Assembly (NCBI RefSeq): GCF_007992495.1 | Contig: NZ_BKAJ01000097.1 | Coordinates: 1 to 56,496 of the forward strand | Length of the DNA: 56,496 nt | Origin: Reyranella soli | GTDB lineage: Bacteria > Pseudomonadota > Alphaproteobacteria > Reyranellales > Reyranellaceae | Direction: 5' to 3' | Shown here: in pieces, positions 42,013 through 50,033 of the stretch | How positions within the stretch are numbered: position 1 is the first letter of the stretch | Layout: each line of letters begins with the position of its first letter | Notes under the pieces: generated by a model | Database searches by the model: none | What the model saw: the letters and a program-made list of their open reading frames with translations, nothing else | What the model was told of the DNA's origin: nothing | Program-made: the position numbers and the translations under genes

Positions 42013-42873
42013 ATGGGCCGGTTGGTCAAACAGGGCTGCAAGGGCGAGGACGTCCGTGCCATTCAGGACGTGCTGAACTTCCACATCCGCCGCCTTGAGC
42101 CTTTGGCGGTAGATGGCGACTTCGGGCCGCGGACCCGCGCACGTGTGGTCGAGTTTCAGAAGGCAAACCAGCTGACGGCGGATGGAATCGTCGGGCCGCG
42201 GACGATGGCCAAGTTGTTCGAGGAGGAGCAGCTGCCGATCGCGCTCGCTCTGGTCCCTCAACAGGGATCGACCGTCAGCGGGTCTCCGCGCGGCATCCAG
42301 CCGCCACGTCTGATCCCGCCATTGACGTTGCCGCCGCTGACGCCCCCAGTCGTGACGCCATTTTTCCTTCCCCCCGACTCGCTCTCCCGCATTCCGGTGC
42401 TGACACCGGCGGGCCAGACGGTGAGCTTCCTTACGACGGTGCCGGTTCGGAATGATCCGATCGATCCGGCGACGCGCAGCTTCAACGAGATCATGCGGCT
42501 CCTCGATCACCTGCCGCAGTCGTTTCCTTTCCGTGGGACGATCATTGGCGCCGTGCCGAGACCCGTCCAGAAAGTCGGGCCTCTCGAGCTCGACCCGGTT
42601 TCGCCCATGAGCTTTGGCTTCCAGTGGGGCGTCAAGCCGGTGTTTGATCTCAAGTCGATCGGCCCGCCCATACAGTTCGCGGTGGGCGGTGCCGCGAATG
42701 CCCGCTACGTCCTGAAGCTGGTCGACAAGCCCGGGGCAACGGTGCCCCAGCTCGGCCTGTTCGTGCAGGGCGACTTCAGGGGCACGATTGACTGGACGAG
42801 CCAGTCCGCAGAATCGCGACCGCAGATTGACCTCAAGGGTTCGTTTGCCGGCGGCATCCAAGGCCGCTTCTAG
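42013..42873 (+). CDS. Peptidoglycan-binding domain protein
   Basis: 286 residues. A single PG_binding_1 domain occupies about 1-70 (LVKQGCKGEDVRAIQDVLNFH, VDGDFGPRTRARVVEFQKANQLTADGIVGPRTM). A proline-rich linker (about 90-120) leads to a beta-rich C-terminal part of unknown fold that ends in GGIQGRF, resembling the last strand of an outer-membrane barrel. There is no signal peptide. GGAGGAT precedes the ATG. It is the first of three consecutive genes with peptidoglycan-binding or metalloprotease features. Confidence 0.78.
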   Translation: MGRLVKQGCKGEDVRAIQDVLNFHIRRLEPLAVDGDFGPRTRARVVEFQKANQLTADGIVGPRTMAKLFEEEQLPIALALVPQQGSTVSGSPRGIQPPRLIPPLTLPPLTPPVVTPFFLPPDSLSRIPVLTPAGQTVSFLTTVPVRNDPIDPATRSFNEIMRLLDHLPQSFPFRGTIIGAVPRPVQKVGPLELDPVSPMSFGFQWGVKPVFDLKSIGPPIQFAVGGAANARYVLKLVDKPGATVPQLGLFVQGDFRGTIDWTSQSAESRPQIDLKGSFAGGIQGRF

Positions 42874-42991
42874 AGGTCTTGCGACTCAAGACGAGCAAGC
42901 GGGTCTCTTCTGGCGCCGAGGCCTGCCGTGCTTATGATTGCATGCTCGTACGTCGCCTGTTCCGCAGCCTTTTGATTGGGGAGAGATGGCA

Positions 42992-44089
42992 ATGTCGCTG
43001 GTCGCACATTCATCACACAGGAAGTGCTTCTTCTGCAGCAACGACGCGACCGACAAGCCGATCGTCGGTTCAGTCGGAAAAGGCGGAACCAACAAGAAGG
43101 CTGATGTCCAGCTTGTGCAGGCTTTCCTGAATTCGACGCCGCCGGAAGAGGGCGGGCCGGCGGTTCTGCTGGCCGAAGACGGACTCATCGGCCCGAAGAC
43201 GCAGGCGGCGATCGACAAGTTTCAGGCGAAGGTCCTGAGCCGGCCGGATGGGCGCATCGATCCGCATGGGCCGACAATCAAGGCACTGACGACGCTCATT
43301 TGCGACTCGGCCTCCGTTCCCCCCGGCCGCCTCGGCCTCGACGGTCGGCCGGGACAGGCCGCCGGCTCTCCCTCGACGGCGCCGAAGACGCCCCAGACTG
43401 GTGCGCAAATGGTGGCGGAAGGAAAGCAGATCCTGAAGGACCTCGAGCGCTCGTTGATGTCGCTGCGCTTCAAGCTGCTGCATCAGACGCCGACAACCAT
43501 GGCCTGGCTGAACAAGCATTTCGAGACAGCGAAGGTCAAGGTCACTCCAGGCGAAGCCAGCAAGTTGCTCGGGATCGTTTCGGCCATCCATTTCCAGGTC
43601 TCGCGCGCCAATGCGTTCGGCGCGCAGGGCATAGACAGCATCATCATGTTCGATCCGAAGGCCGACGCCGGCGTCATCGCCTGGACCGTGCGCGGTGGCG
43701 ACAAGTTGTCGACGAAGCAGTTCCAGATCTACGTCGAGAAGGGTGTGAACATAAAGGCGCCGGGCCACACCGTCTTCCTCGGACCGATCTTCACGAACCA
43801 GCCCGCCCCCATCGAGAAGCAATGGACCGTGATCCATGAGATGTGCCATTTCGTCGGGCCGCGCGACGGCACGGGCCTGGAGATCGACGACAATGCGTAT
43901 GCCTTCGAGCCGCATTTCCTGTCGATCGGCAAGTGGTTCAAGCTGCACAATGCAGAATCGATCGCGCTGATGATCCTCGAATTCGCCGTGGGAACGGCCG
44001 CCATCGTCGGCACGCCACGTTTGGCGAAATTCAAGTCGCACTTCGATACCTTTCCCAAGGTCGTCGGCGGCCAGATTGTCACTGGCTGA
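42992..44089 (+). CDS. Peptidoglycan-binding / M35-like (aspzincin) metallopeptidase
   Basis: 365 residues from ATG 42992; the GGGGAGAG before it is correctly spaced for this codon rather than the ATG at 42986. A divergent peptidoglycan-binding domain (about 25-100; EDGLIGPKTQAAIDKFQ) is joined by a proline-rich linker to a peptidase-like domain with HEMCHF (282-287), Asp299/300 and NAESIALMILEFA, the arrangement of lysine-specific M35 metallopeptidases. A N-terminal CFFC pair is present and no signal peptide. Substrate unknown. Confidence 0.72.
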   Translation: MSLVAHSSHRKCFFCSNDATDKPIVGSVGKGGTNKKADVQLVQAFLNSTPPEEGGPAVLLAEDGLIGPKTQAAIDKFQAKVLSRPDGRIDPHGPTIKALTTLICDSASVPPGRLGLDGRPGQAAGSPSTAPKTPQTGAQMVAEGKQILKDLERSLMSLRFKLLHQTPTTMAWLNKHFETAKVKVTPGEASKLLGIVSAIHFQVSRANAFGAQGIDSIIMFDPKADAGVIAWTVRGGDKLSTKQFQIYVEKGVNIKAPGHTVFLGPIFTNQPAPIEKQWTVIHEMCHFVGPRDGTGLEIDDNAYAFEPHFLSIGKWFKLHNAESIALMILEFAVGTAAIVGTPRLAKFKSHFDTFPKVVGGQIVTG

Positions 44090-44139
44090 ATCGCCGGCCC
44101 CTGCGCGACGCCATCGTGAATTGAGGTTGGGAGGAAGCC

Positions 44140-45072
44140 ATGCCGCGCTTCGTTCAGTACTTGAATCATTCTGGTGTATACGCCGAGCAAGACTTCATGA
44201 TCGTTCCCCGGCCGGGCTTCAACCTGGTCTGCCTGCGCGACAGCAAGGACGTCAACCTGTCGCACGACAGTCGATTGCAGGTTGAACGTGTCGGCTTCGA
44301 TGACGTCGAAGGCGTCGCTCTGGAATACATCAACTATCGCTATGGGAAGAAAAAAAGCCAGGAGCGCGACGATCAGCTGCTGCGCCTACGTACGGCGCTG
44401 TTTGCCACCGCACCGCCGGATAGCCTCTCGCGCGGCTACAAGGTCACGGCCAATGGTAAAGGTGTTCCGGAGCTCAAGGCCACGCGCGGCAACATAAGCG
44501 TCAAGCTGGACGTCGGCCTTCTGCCGCGCAAGGACTTCAAGATCGCGTTCAGGTTCCTGAGGCAGCTCGATCAATCGAACAAGGAGATCGAGGCCACGAG
44601 ATGGAAGCCGGAGGACGCGCCCTGGATGCTCACCCGGCTGAACTGGATCTTCGGCGCCCAGGCGAACATCTTTTTCACCCAGGTCGACGCCTCGTGGTTC
44701 ACGGTCAAGAAGGCCCTGGGACCCAAAATCATGCGGGATGATTTTCGAACGTATATCGTCCCTCACAAGACGAAAGGCGCCGATATCACCTGCTTCCTCG
44801 TCGGCGACTATGATGCAAGGGCGACCGAGGCGGCTGGGGAGTATCTGGATGACCAGCAGGTATGCGTGGTCGTCGACGACGGCAATCCCCCCGTGTTCGA
44901 CTATGGCGAAGCGTTCATCGGCGTCATGGCGCACGAAATCGGTCACTTCCTGCACCATAAACGGAACATCGCCGGGAGCGGACACCACAGTCGAGGCGGT
45001 ATTCTGCTTTCCAGCGGCATGGAAAGCCTGGCCCTGGACAAAGATCTCGTCACCGACCTCACCGCGTGGTGA
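44140..45072 (+). CDS. Metzincin-like metallopeptidase domain protein
   Basis: 310 residues. AHEIGHFLHH (His265, Glu266, His269) is a zinc-protease helix, followed by GSGHHSRGGILLSSGME, which could supply the third ligand (one of His282/283) and a Met-turn (Met294), but the glycine spacing is not the canonical HExxHxxGxxH. The N-terminal 200 residues show no recognised domain. No signal peptide. GGGAGGAA precedes the ATG. It follows the M35-like gene by 50 nt in the same direction, so the trio is probably one unit. Confidence 0.65.
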   Translation: MPRFVQYLNHSGVYAEQDFMIVPRPGFNLVCLRDSKDVNLSHDSRLQVERVGFDDVEGVALEYINYRYGKKKSQERDDQLLRLRTALFATAPPDSLSRGYKVTANGKGVPELKATRGNISVKLDVGLLPRKDFKIAFRFLRQLDQSNKEIEATRWKPEDAPWMLTRLNWIFGAQANIFFTQVDASWFTVKKALGPKIMRDDFRTYIVPHKTKGADITCFLVGDYDARATEAAGEYLDDQQVCVVVDDGNPPVFDYGEAFIGVMAHEIGHFLHHKRNIAGSGHHSRGGILLSSGMESLALDKDLVTDLTAW

Positions 45073-45166
45073 GGGCGCTCGTAAGGCCGGATGCGCGCCA
45101 GGCTGGCACAGACCATTGCCGATAGCGACCCTCCCGCTCGGGCCGCCTTCGTGGTAGTCTTTGCAA

Positions 45167-45550
45167 ATGCCGATGCACTACTTCATCGATTCAAGACGGC
45201 GGTTGGTTTCCGTTACGGCAGAGGGCGCAATCACGCGCGCCGATGTGGATGCCTATCTGGAAGCGGTAATTGGTGCCGGGGCTCTCGAGTATCGAAAGCT
45301 TTTCGATTGGCGTGCCGGGACGCCAGCAATGGACTTTTCTGAAGTGATGTCAGTGGTTGCGGAGGCCAGAGGCTATCATGATCGGCCGCATGGCGCTTTG
45401 GCCGTAGTGGTGTCGGAACGGCAGCGGCAAAGCGAGGAACTTGCGCGAATTCTTGGTGTCCTGCTTTCGGCTCGACGCCCAATGCGGGTTTTTTCTACCG
45501 TAAGGACTGCGAGCCGCTGGCTGGAAGGCAACGCAGCGTCGGTCTCCTAG
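45167..45550 (+). CDS. SpoIIAA/STAS-like small protein
   Basis: 127 residues. MHYFIDSRRRLVSVTAEGAITRADVDAYLEAVIGAG and EYRKLFDWRAGTPAMDFSEVMSVVAEA follow the strand-helix pattern of SpoIIAA-like (STAS-related) proteins common in Alphaproteobacteria. No phosphorylatable serine motif is clear. The start is ATG 45167 or 45173. Cytoplasmic and of unknown role; it stands between the metallopeptidase genes and the PstS-like gene. Confidence 0.7.
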   Translation: MPMHYFIDSRRRLVSVTAEGAITRADVDAYLEAVIGAGALEYRKLFDWRAGTPAMDFSEVMSVVAEARGYHDRPHGALAVVVSERQRQSEELARILGVLLSARRPMRVFSTVRTASRWLEGNAASVS

Positions 45551-45665
45551 GAGGCTTGCCCCATTCGCGCATGGGCTGCCACGCCCCCGGGTGTGGTGAA
45601 AGTCACATCGATGGGGGCGGGGAAAGATTACACCCCATACGACGAATTGTTGCGCGGAGATTGCA

Positions 45666-46706
45666 ATGGGCCTGTTCCGGTACATTGGAGTTGGCGCAGT
45701 CGCCGCTTGCCTGCAACTGAGTTCAGCACAGGCAGACGACATAACAGGCGCAGGCTCGACATTTGTTGCGCCAATTCTGTCCAAGTGGTCGACCGACTAC
45801 AGCGCCAAGGGCGGTGAAGGCCTGAGCTATCAGCGCATTGGATCCGGCGCCGGCATCTCGAGCCTGAGGTCCGGTACGGTCGACTTCGCGGCCACCGATG
45901 CCCCGCTGAAACCCGCCGAGCTGCAGCGGCTTGGCTTCATGCAGTTTCCCCTCGTCGTCGGGGGCGTCGTTCCGGTCCTCAACCTGGACGGCGTCAAACC
46001 GGGCGACGTCCGGCTGACCGGCGGGCTGCTCGCCGACATTTATCTCGGCAAGCTGACAAGGTGGAACGACCCGAAGATTGCCGAGCTCAACCCGGGCATC
46101 AGCTTGCCTGCCGCAACGATCATCGTCGCTCACAGGGTCGATGCCTCGGGGACGACCTTCAATCTGACCAACTACCTTTCCAAGGTGAGCGCCGACTGGC
46201 GCGGCAAGGTTGGTGAGGGTTTGTCGGTATCCTGGCCGGTGGGTGTTGGCGGCAGGGGCAATGACGGCGTCGCCGCCTTCGTGAAGCAGACCAGGAATTC
46301 AATTAGCTATGTCGACTTCGCCTACGCCCGGCGGACTGGGCTGGCGTATGCGCTCGTCCAGAACAGGGCCGGACGGTATCCGGTCCCCACCGTCAAGGCA
46401 TTCGAAGCGGCCATGGCTGCTTCGGACTGGAGCAGCGCACAGGATTTCGATGTCGTCATTACCGACCCTGTCGGTGAAGACGCCTATCCCATTGCGGCAA
46501 CTTCGTTCGCCTTGATGTACGCAACGCCGCGGATCGCGTCTCGCACCAGAGCAGCCGTGGATTTCTTCCGCTGGGGGCTGCAACAAGGTCAAACGCAGGC
46601 AACCGAGGTCGGTTACGTCGCGCTTCATCCGGGTGTGGTTTCACGAATCGAGGACTACTGGCGCGCTCGACTTTCAGACGCCGTATTGGTCAGCAAACAG
46701 CCCTAG
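45666..46706 (+). CDS. PstS-like phosphate ABC transporter substrate-binding protein (orphan)
   Basis: 346 residues with a signal peptide (about 1-23). ITGAGSTFVAPILSKW, RIGSGAGISSLRSGTVDFAATDAP, LTRWNDPKIAELNPG, VAHRVDASGTTFNLTNYLS and ISYVDFAYA are the ordered landmarks of PstS, including the phosphate-contacting AGSTF, SGAG, TDAP and DxSGTT loops. The genes for PstC, PstA and PstB are absent. It is the last gene of the island and ends 9 nt before the stop of the convergent hydrolase. Confidence 0.9.
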   Translation: MGLFRYIGVGAVAACLQLSSAQADDITGAGSTFVAPILSKWSTDYSAKGGEGLSYQRIGSGAGISSLRSGTVDFAATDAPLKPAELQRLGFMQFPLVVGGVVPVLNLDGVKPGDVRLTGGLLADIYLGKLTRWNDPKIAELNPGISLPAATIIVAHRVDASGTTFNLTNYLSKVSADWRGKVGEGLSVSWPVGVGGRGNDGVAAFVKQTRNSISYVDFAYARRTGLAYALVQNRAGRYPVPTVKAFEAAMAASDWSSAQDFDVVITDPVGEDAYPIAATSFALMYATPRIASRTRAAVDFFRWGLQQGQTQATEVGYVALHPGVVSRIEDYWRARLSDAVLVSKQP

Positions 46707-46714
46707 TTCAAGGG

Positions 46715-47842
46715 TCAGCTCCGCTTCTCCAGCCCCGCCATGAAGGTCTTGAGCCGCGGCGCCCACTTGGCGGCGTCGAGGCCCGAGGCGGAGTGGCCGA
46801 AGTCGCTGTCGATCTCGAAATAGTCGGCGCTGACGCCGGCGGCCGTGAGCTTGGCCATGACGTCGGGCGCGATCGACGGCGGGAACAGCTTGTCGGTCCG
46901 CGACAGCACGTAGAGGACCTTGGCCTTGATCTTCACCATGTCCTTCTCGGCATCGAAGCGCACCGAGGCCTTGCGCAGCACGACCAGGGAGTTGGCGTCG
47001 AACACCTTCGACCAGGTCTCGGCGCGCCGCTTGATCTCGGCCTCGCGCGCCTCCTTGTCGGGGAACTTGGCGGCGAGCTGCTCGTCGATGCCGTAGCGCT
47101 TCAGCGTCGCCACGCGCATCTCGGTCAGGATGCCCGTCACGCCGCCCTTGTCGTAGTAGCGGCCGCCGTTCCAGTTGGGATCCTTGGCCAGAGAATCGAC
47201 CAGCGATTTCACCGCCGCCTCGCCGCCCGAGCCCTTGGGCGCGCTGACGACGGCCACCAGCCCGTCCATGAAATCGGGATGGGTGACGCCCCACTGGAAG
47301 GTCTGGTAGCCGCCGAACGACGGCCCGGCGACCGCCACCAGATGCTTTACGCCGAGCCCCTCGAGCAGCGCCTTCTGGGCGTTGACGATGTCGATCAAGG
47401 TGATGTCGGGGAAGTCCGGGCCATAGGGCTTGCCGGTCGCGGGATTGGCGAAGGCGGGATTGGTCGAGCCGAAGGACGAGCCCAGCATGTTCGACGACAC
47501 GACGAACAGCCGATCGGTGTCGATCGCCTTGCCGGGCCCGACCAGCCCGTCCCACGAGCCTTCGGCGCCGTTGGCGCCGGCGCGGCCGGCCATGTGCTGG
47601 CCCGACGTGTAGCCGTGCGTCAGCAGCACGGCGTTGCGCCCGTCCGGTGCCAGCGTGCCGTAGGTCTCGTAGGCGATCGTGACCTCGGGCATGACGGTGC
47701 CGCTTTCGAGGTGGAAGTCCTTGATCTTGAAGGTGGCCTCGCGCCGCTTGAGCGGATCGCCCTGTGCCTGGGCGCCGCCCGTCGCGAGCGGAGCGAGCGG
47801 CAAGGCCGCGAGGAAGGGACGTCGGCCGAACGAGAGGGGCAT
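46715..47842 (-). CDS. Exported alpha/beta hydrolase, homoserine O-acetyltransferase (MetX)-like
   Basis: 375 residues. An RRPFLAALPLAPLATGGAQAQ signal peptide precedes a MetX-like fold: TIAYETYGTL, LLTHGYTSGQHM, VSSNMLGSSFGSTNPA, VAGPSFGGYQTFQWGV with Ser175 as nucleophile, and a C-terminal DFGHSASG histidine. MetX itself is cytoplasmic, so an exported esterase or acyltransferase of this family is more likely than a methionine-pathway enzyme. AAAGGAGGAT precedes the ATG. A 46-bp diverged copy of its 3' end occurs at 40538. Confidence 0.9.
   Translation of the reverse strand: MPLSFGRRPFLAALPLAPLATGGAQAQGDPLKRREATFKIKDFHLESGTVMPEVTIAYETYGTLAPDGRNAVLLTHGYTSGQHMAGRAGANGAEGSWDGLVGPGKAIDTDRLFVVSSNMLGSSFGSTNPAFANPATGKPYGPDFPDITLIDIVNAQKALLEGLGVKHLVAVAGPSFGGYQTFQWGVTHPDFMDGLVAVVSAPKGSGGEAAVKSLVDSLAKDPNWNGGRYYDKGGVTGILTEMRVATLKRYGIDEQLAAKFPDKEAREAEIKRRAETWSKVFDANSLVVLRKASVRFDAEKDMVKIKAKVLYVLSRTDKLFPPSIAPDVMAKLTAAGVSADYFEIDSDFGHSASGLDAAKWAPRLKTFMAGLEKRS
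46717..46764. repeat. Right copy of the direct repeat, inside the 3' end of the hydrolase gene
   Basis: This is the partner of 40538-40583. It is the last 16 codons of the intact hydrolase gene (minus strand). The two copies bound 6.1 kb that contains the mobile mystery, metallopeptidase and PstS-like genes. No integrase gene lies between them. Confidence 0.75.
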
Positions 47843-47872
47843 GCGATCCTCCTTTGCGTCAGCTCGATTGGA

Positions 47873-47905
47873 TCAGGCGCGCGCCGGCACCGCAACAGGA
47901 AGCAC
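47873..47905 (-). pseudogene. Remnant of an MFS transporter 3' end
   Basis: On the minus strand this reads VLPVAVPARA and stop. The intact MFS gene at 50034-51332 ends MLPVAVPARA and stop. Apart from the first codon, the nucleotide differences fall in third codon positions and are all synonymous. The similarity stops there. It looks like the tail of a second, deleted MFS gene lying directly upstream of the hydrolase. Confidence 0.6.
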
Positions 47906-47950
47906 AGGGGGACCGAGCACCAGTCCAAGCTCCAGATGTTCTACTGCAGG

Positions 47951-49501
47951 CTAGCGCAGGGAGGCGATCACCTCCCTGGCTGCCCGCATGCCGGTCTGGA
48001 CGCCCGAGTTCAGGAAGCCGCCCTGGTCGGCCGTATGCTCGCCGGCGAAGAAGCAGTTGCCTTCGCGCTCGCGTTCGATGCCGAGAACCGCTGTCTGGTA
48101 GCCTGGCGAGTAATAGCTGTAGCTCCCGAGCGACCAGGGATTGTTCTTCCAGGCGTCCTTGATCATCAGGCCGGTCCAGATCTCGCTCAGCCCCGGCGTG
48201 ATCGGCGCCGCTTCGCCCATCACCGTGGAAGCCAGGGTGACGGAATCGGTCTTGCCGGCATTGATGGCCAGCGTGCCGCCGGAGAAGAAGTTGAGGATGC
48301 CCCGCGTGCCCGGCTGCGCACGGCTCACCTCCCAGGTCGTCTGGAAGGTCTGTGACGGCACGCGCATCTCGCCGTTGCAGCCGGCGTCCGTCCAGGCGCG
48401 GCGCGTGAACTGGAGCTGGAACTTGGTCGAGGCGCCCATCGGCAGCGTTGCGATCGCCTGGTTCTTCAGCGGGCGGAATCCGGCCTGCTTATAGTCCACC
48501 GCAACACGCATCACCGAGAAGGGTAGCGCCAGGATCACGCGGTCGTAGACGGCGTCGCCAACGCCGCTGTCGCGCTTGAAGCTAAGGCGAACCTTGCCGT
48601 CGGGCAGGCTCGTGATCGCGACCAGTGGCGCTGCCGTGCGAATGTTGTCGCCGAGCGACTTGGCCAGCAGGGTCGCAATCTGGTCATTGCCGCCGCTGAC
48701 ATGAAAGCGCTGGTCGCTTTCGGTGCCGTAGAGATTGAAGTGGCTTCGCTTGTCGACGGCCAGAACGGAGATGACGTTGAGAGCGCTCTGCTGATCGGAG
48801 TCGGCTCCGTTCTCCTCCGCGAAGGCGGTTTCAATGAGCTGTCCGAGTTGTCCGCCGCGACCGCCGGGGACATAAGCGCCGACCCATTGCGCGATGGTCA
48901 TCGCGTCGAACCGACGGGCCTCGGCGTTGGCGCCCTGGTAGCTGTACTCGCCGAGCGCGGCGTTCTGCGCCTGCAGGATCGGGTAGAGAGGCTGCCAATC
49001 GCGCGTCGCGTCGGCGAGATTGTAGGGTCTGTCGTTGAAGACGTAGAGCGAATGCGTGTTCGGGGGCTTCGCCTGCAGCACGTCATCGAGGGCGAGGCCG
49101 AGGTCCTTGGCGAGCTCGCGTATCTCCTTGTGATCGCTATCGATGAATTCACCACCATGTTCCGCGACCTGGCCGTCGCCGAAAATGCCGCGGGCCGAAT
49201 AGCAGCGGCCGCCGATCCGGGTACTGCCTTCGTAGACATCGGGGTTCAGTCCAGCCTTGCGCAGGTCGCGCGCAGCTGTCAGGCCGGCCAATCCCGCGCC
49301 GACAACGGCGATCCGCGCGGTTGCCGCCAGGCCGGCGAGCGGCAGCGCAGAGGCAAGGGCGATGCCTGCCGCGCCGCGCAAGACGGTGCGACGGCCGATC
49401 GCGGCGGATCCTGGTCGGTTTCTGGCCCGCGCCGATCGCTCGGCTGCGGCTCGCTCCCGTGACAGGTTCAGGAGCATGTTCAACAATGGGGTGCGGGCCA
49501 T
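47951..49501 (-). CDS. Flavin amine oxidase family FAD-dependent oxidoreductase
   Basis: 516 residues from ATG 49501. A basic N-terminus carrying GRRTVLRGAAGIALASALPLAGLAA looks like a Tat signal. ARIAVVGAGLAGLTAARDLRKAG (about 62-84) is the FAD dinucleotide fold, GSTRIGGRCYS follows it, and the C-terminus EREREGNCFFAGEHTADQGGFLNSGVQTGMRAA is the second FAD block. This is the monoamine/L-amino-acid oxidase pattern: oxidation of an amine to an imine with release of hydrogen peroxide. The substrate is unknown. It diverges from the DUF805 gene. Confidence 0.9.
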   Translation of the reverse strand: MARTPLLNMLLNLSRERAAAERSARARNRPGSAAIGRRTVLRGAAGIALASALPLAGLAATARIAVVGAGLAGLTAARDLRKAGLNPDVYEGSTRIGGRCYSARGIFGDGQVAEHGGEFIDSDHKEIRELAKDLGLALDDVLQAKPPNTHSLYVFNDRPYNLADATRDWQPLYPILQAQNAALGEYSYQGANAEARRFDAMTIAQWVGAYVPGGRGGQLGQLIETAFAEENGADSDQQSALNVISVLAVDKRSHFNLYGTESDQRFHVSGGNDQIATLLAKSLGDNIRTAAPLVAITSLPDGKVRLSFKRDSGVGDAVYDRVILALPFSVMRVAVDYKQAGFRPLKNQAIATLPMGASTKFQLQFTRRAWTDAGCNGEMRVPSQTFQTTWEVSRAQPGTRGILNFFSGGTLAINAGKTDSVTLASTVMGEAAPITPGLSEIWTGLMIKDAWKNNPWSLGSYSYYSPGYQTAVLGIEREREGNCFFAGEHTADQGGFLNSGVQTGMRAAREVIASLR

Positions 49502-49640
49502 GATGATGCGCTCGCAAGCCTGGACGGTAGTCTCGACTCGTACACGGGCGGCTGCTGAACGGATGTGAGAAACGGCACAGTCGCCGTCCCTGCAGCCCGG
49601 TAAGGTCGGCGCCATCTCGGGCAACGGCGGAGACGGCAAA

Positions 49641-50021
49641 ATGTCAAATCTTCTGTTCAGCGTTCAGGGTCGTGCCAACCGCGCCAAGTTCTGGCTGGTC
49701 GCACTCGGAATCGCCGTCATCGAGGTGATCCTGTTCGCTGTGATCCTGGGCGGAGCGGCAATGTCAGGCGATCCCGAAAAGATCGCAGCGGCCATGGGGC
49801 CGGTTGCCAGTATCGTGATCCTTGCTTTTGTCGTGATCGCAACCTGGATCTCGGTCGCCGTCGCGATCAAGCGCTACCACGACCGCAACAAGAGCGGCTG
49901 GTGGGTGCTGATCGTCTTCGTGCCGGTCATCGGCGGACTTTGGTACCTGATCGAATGCGGCTTCCTGCGCGGCACGCCCGGCCCGAACGACTACGGTCCC
50001 GACCCGCTGGCCGCCGTCTGA
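49641..50021 (+). CDS. DUF805 membrane protein
   Basis: 126 residues. LLFSVQGRANRAKFWLVALG opens with the conserved GRxxRxxFW motif of DUF805, followed by three hydrophobic helices, the AIKRYHDRNKSGWWVL motif and a GTPGPNDYGPDPLA tail, all diagnostic for the family. Function is unknown. It converges on the MFS gene, with 12 nt between stops. Confidence 0.93.
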   Translation: MSNLLFSVQGRANRAKFWLVALGIAVIEVILFAVILGGAAMSGDPEKIAAAMGPVASIVILAFVVIATWISVAVAIKRYHDRNKSGWWVLIVFVPVIGGLWYLIECGFLRGTPGPNDYGPDPLAAV

Positions 50022-50033
50022 GCGGCCCTCTAG

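Noticed and set aside
42876..42892. GTCTTG/CAAGAC hairpin after the first peptidoglycan-binding gene
   Set aside because: Only six base pairs and no T-run; too weak to call a terminator.
40584..46716. Search for an integrase, transposase or tRNA fragment that would mark a classical genomic island
   Set aside because: None was found; only the flanking repeats and the mobile mystery genes suggest mobility.
46793..48355. 520-codon plus-strand frame opposite the hydrolase and amine oxidase genes
   Set aside because: It spans two real genes and the gap between them, with low-complexity reversed-coding composition.
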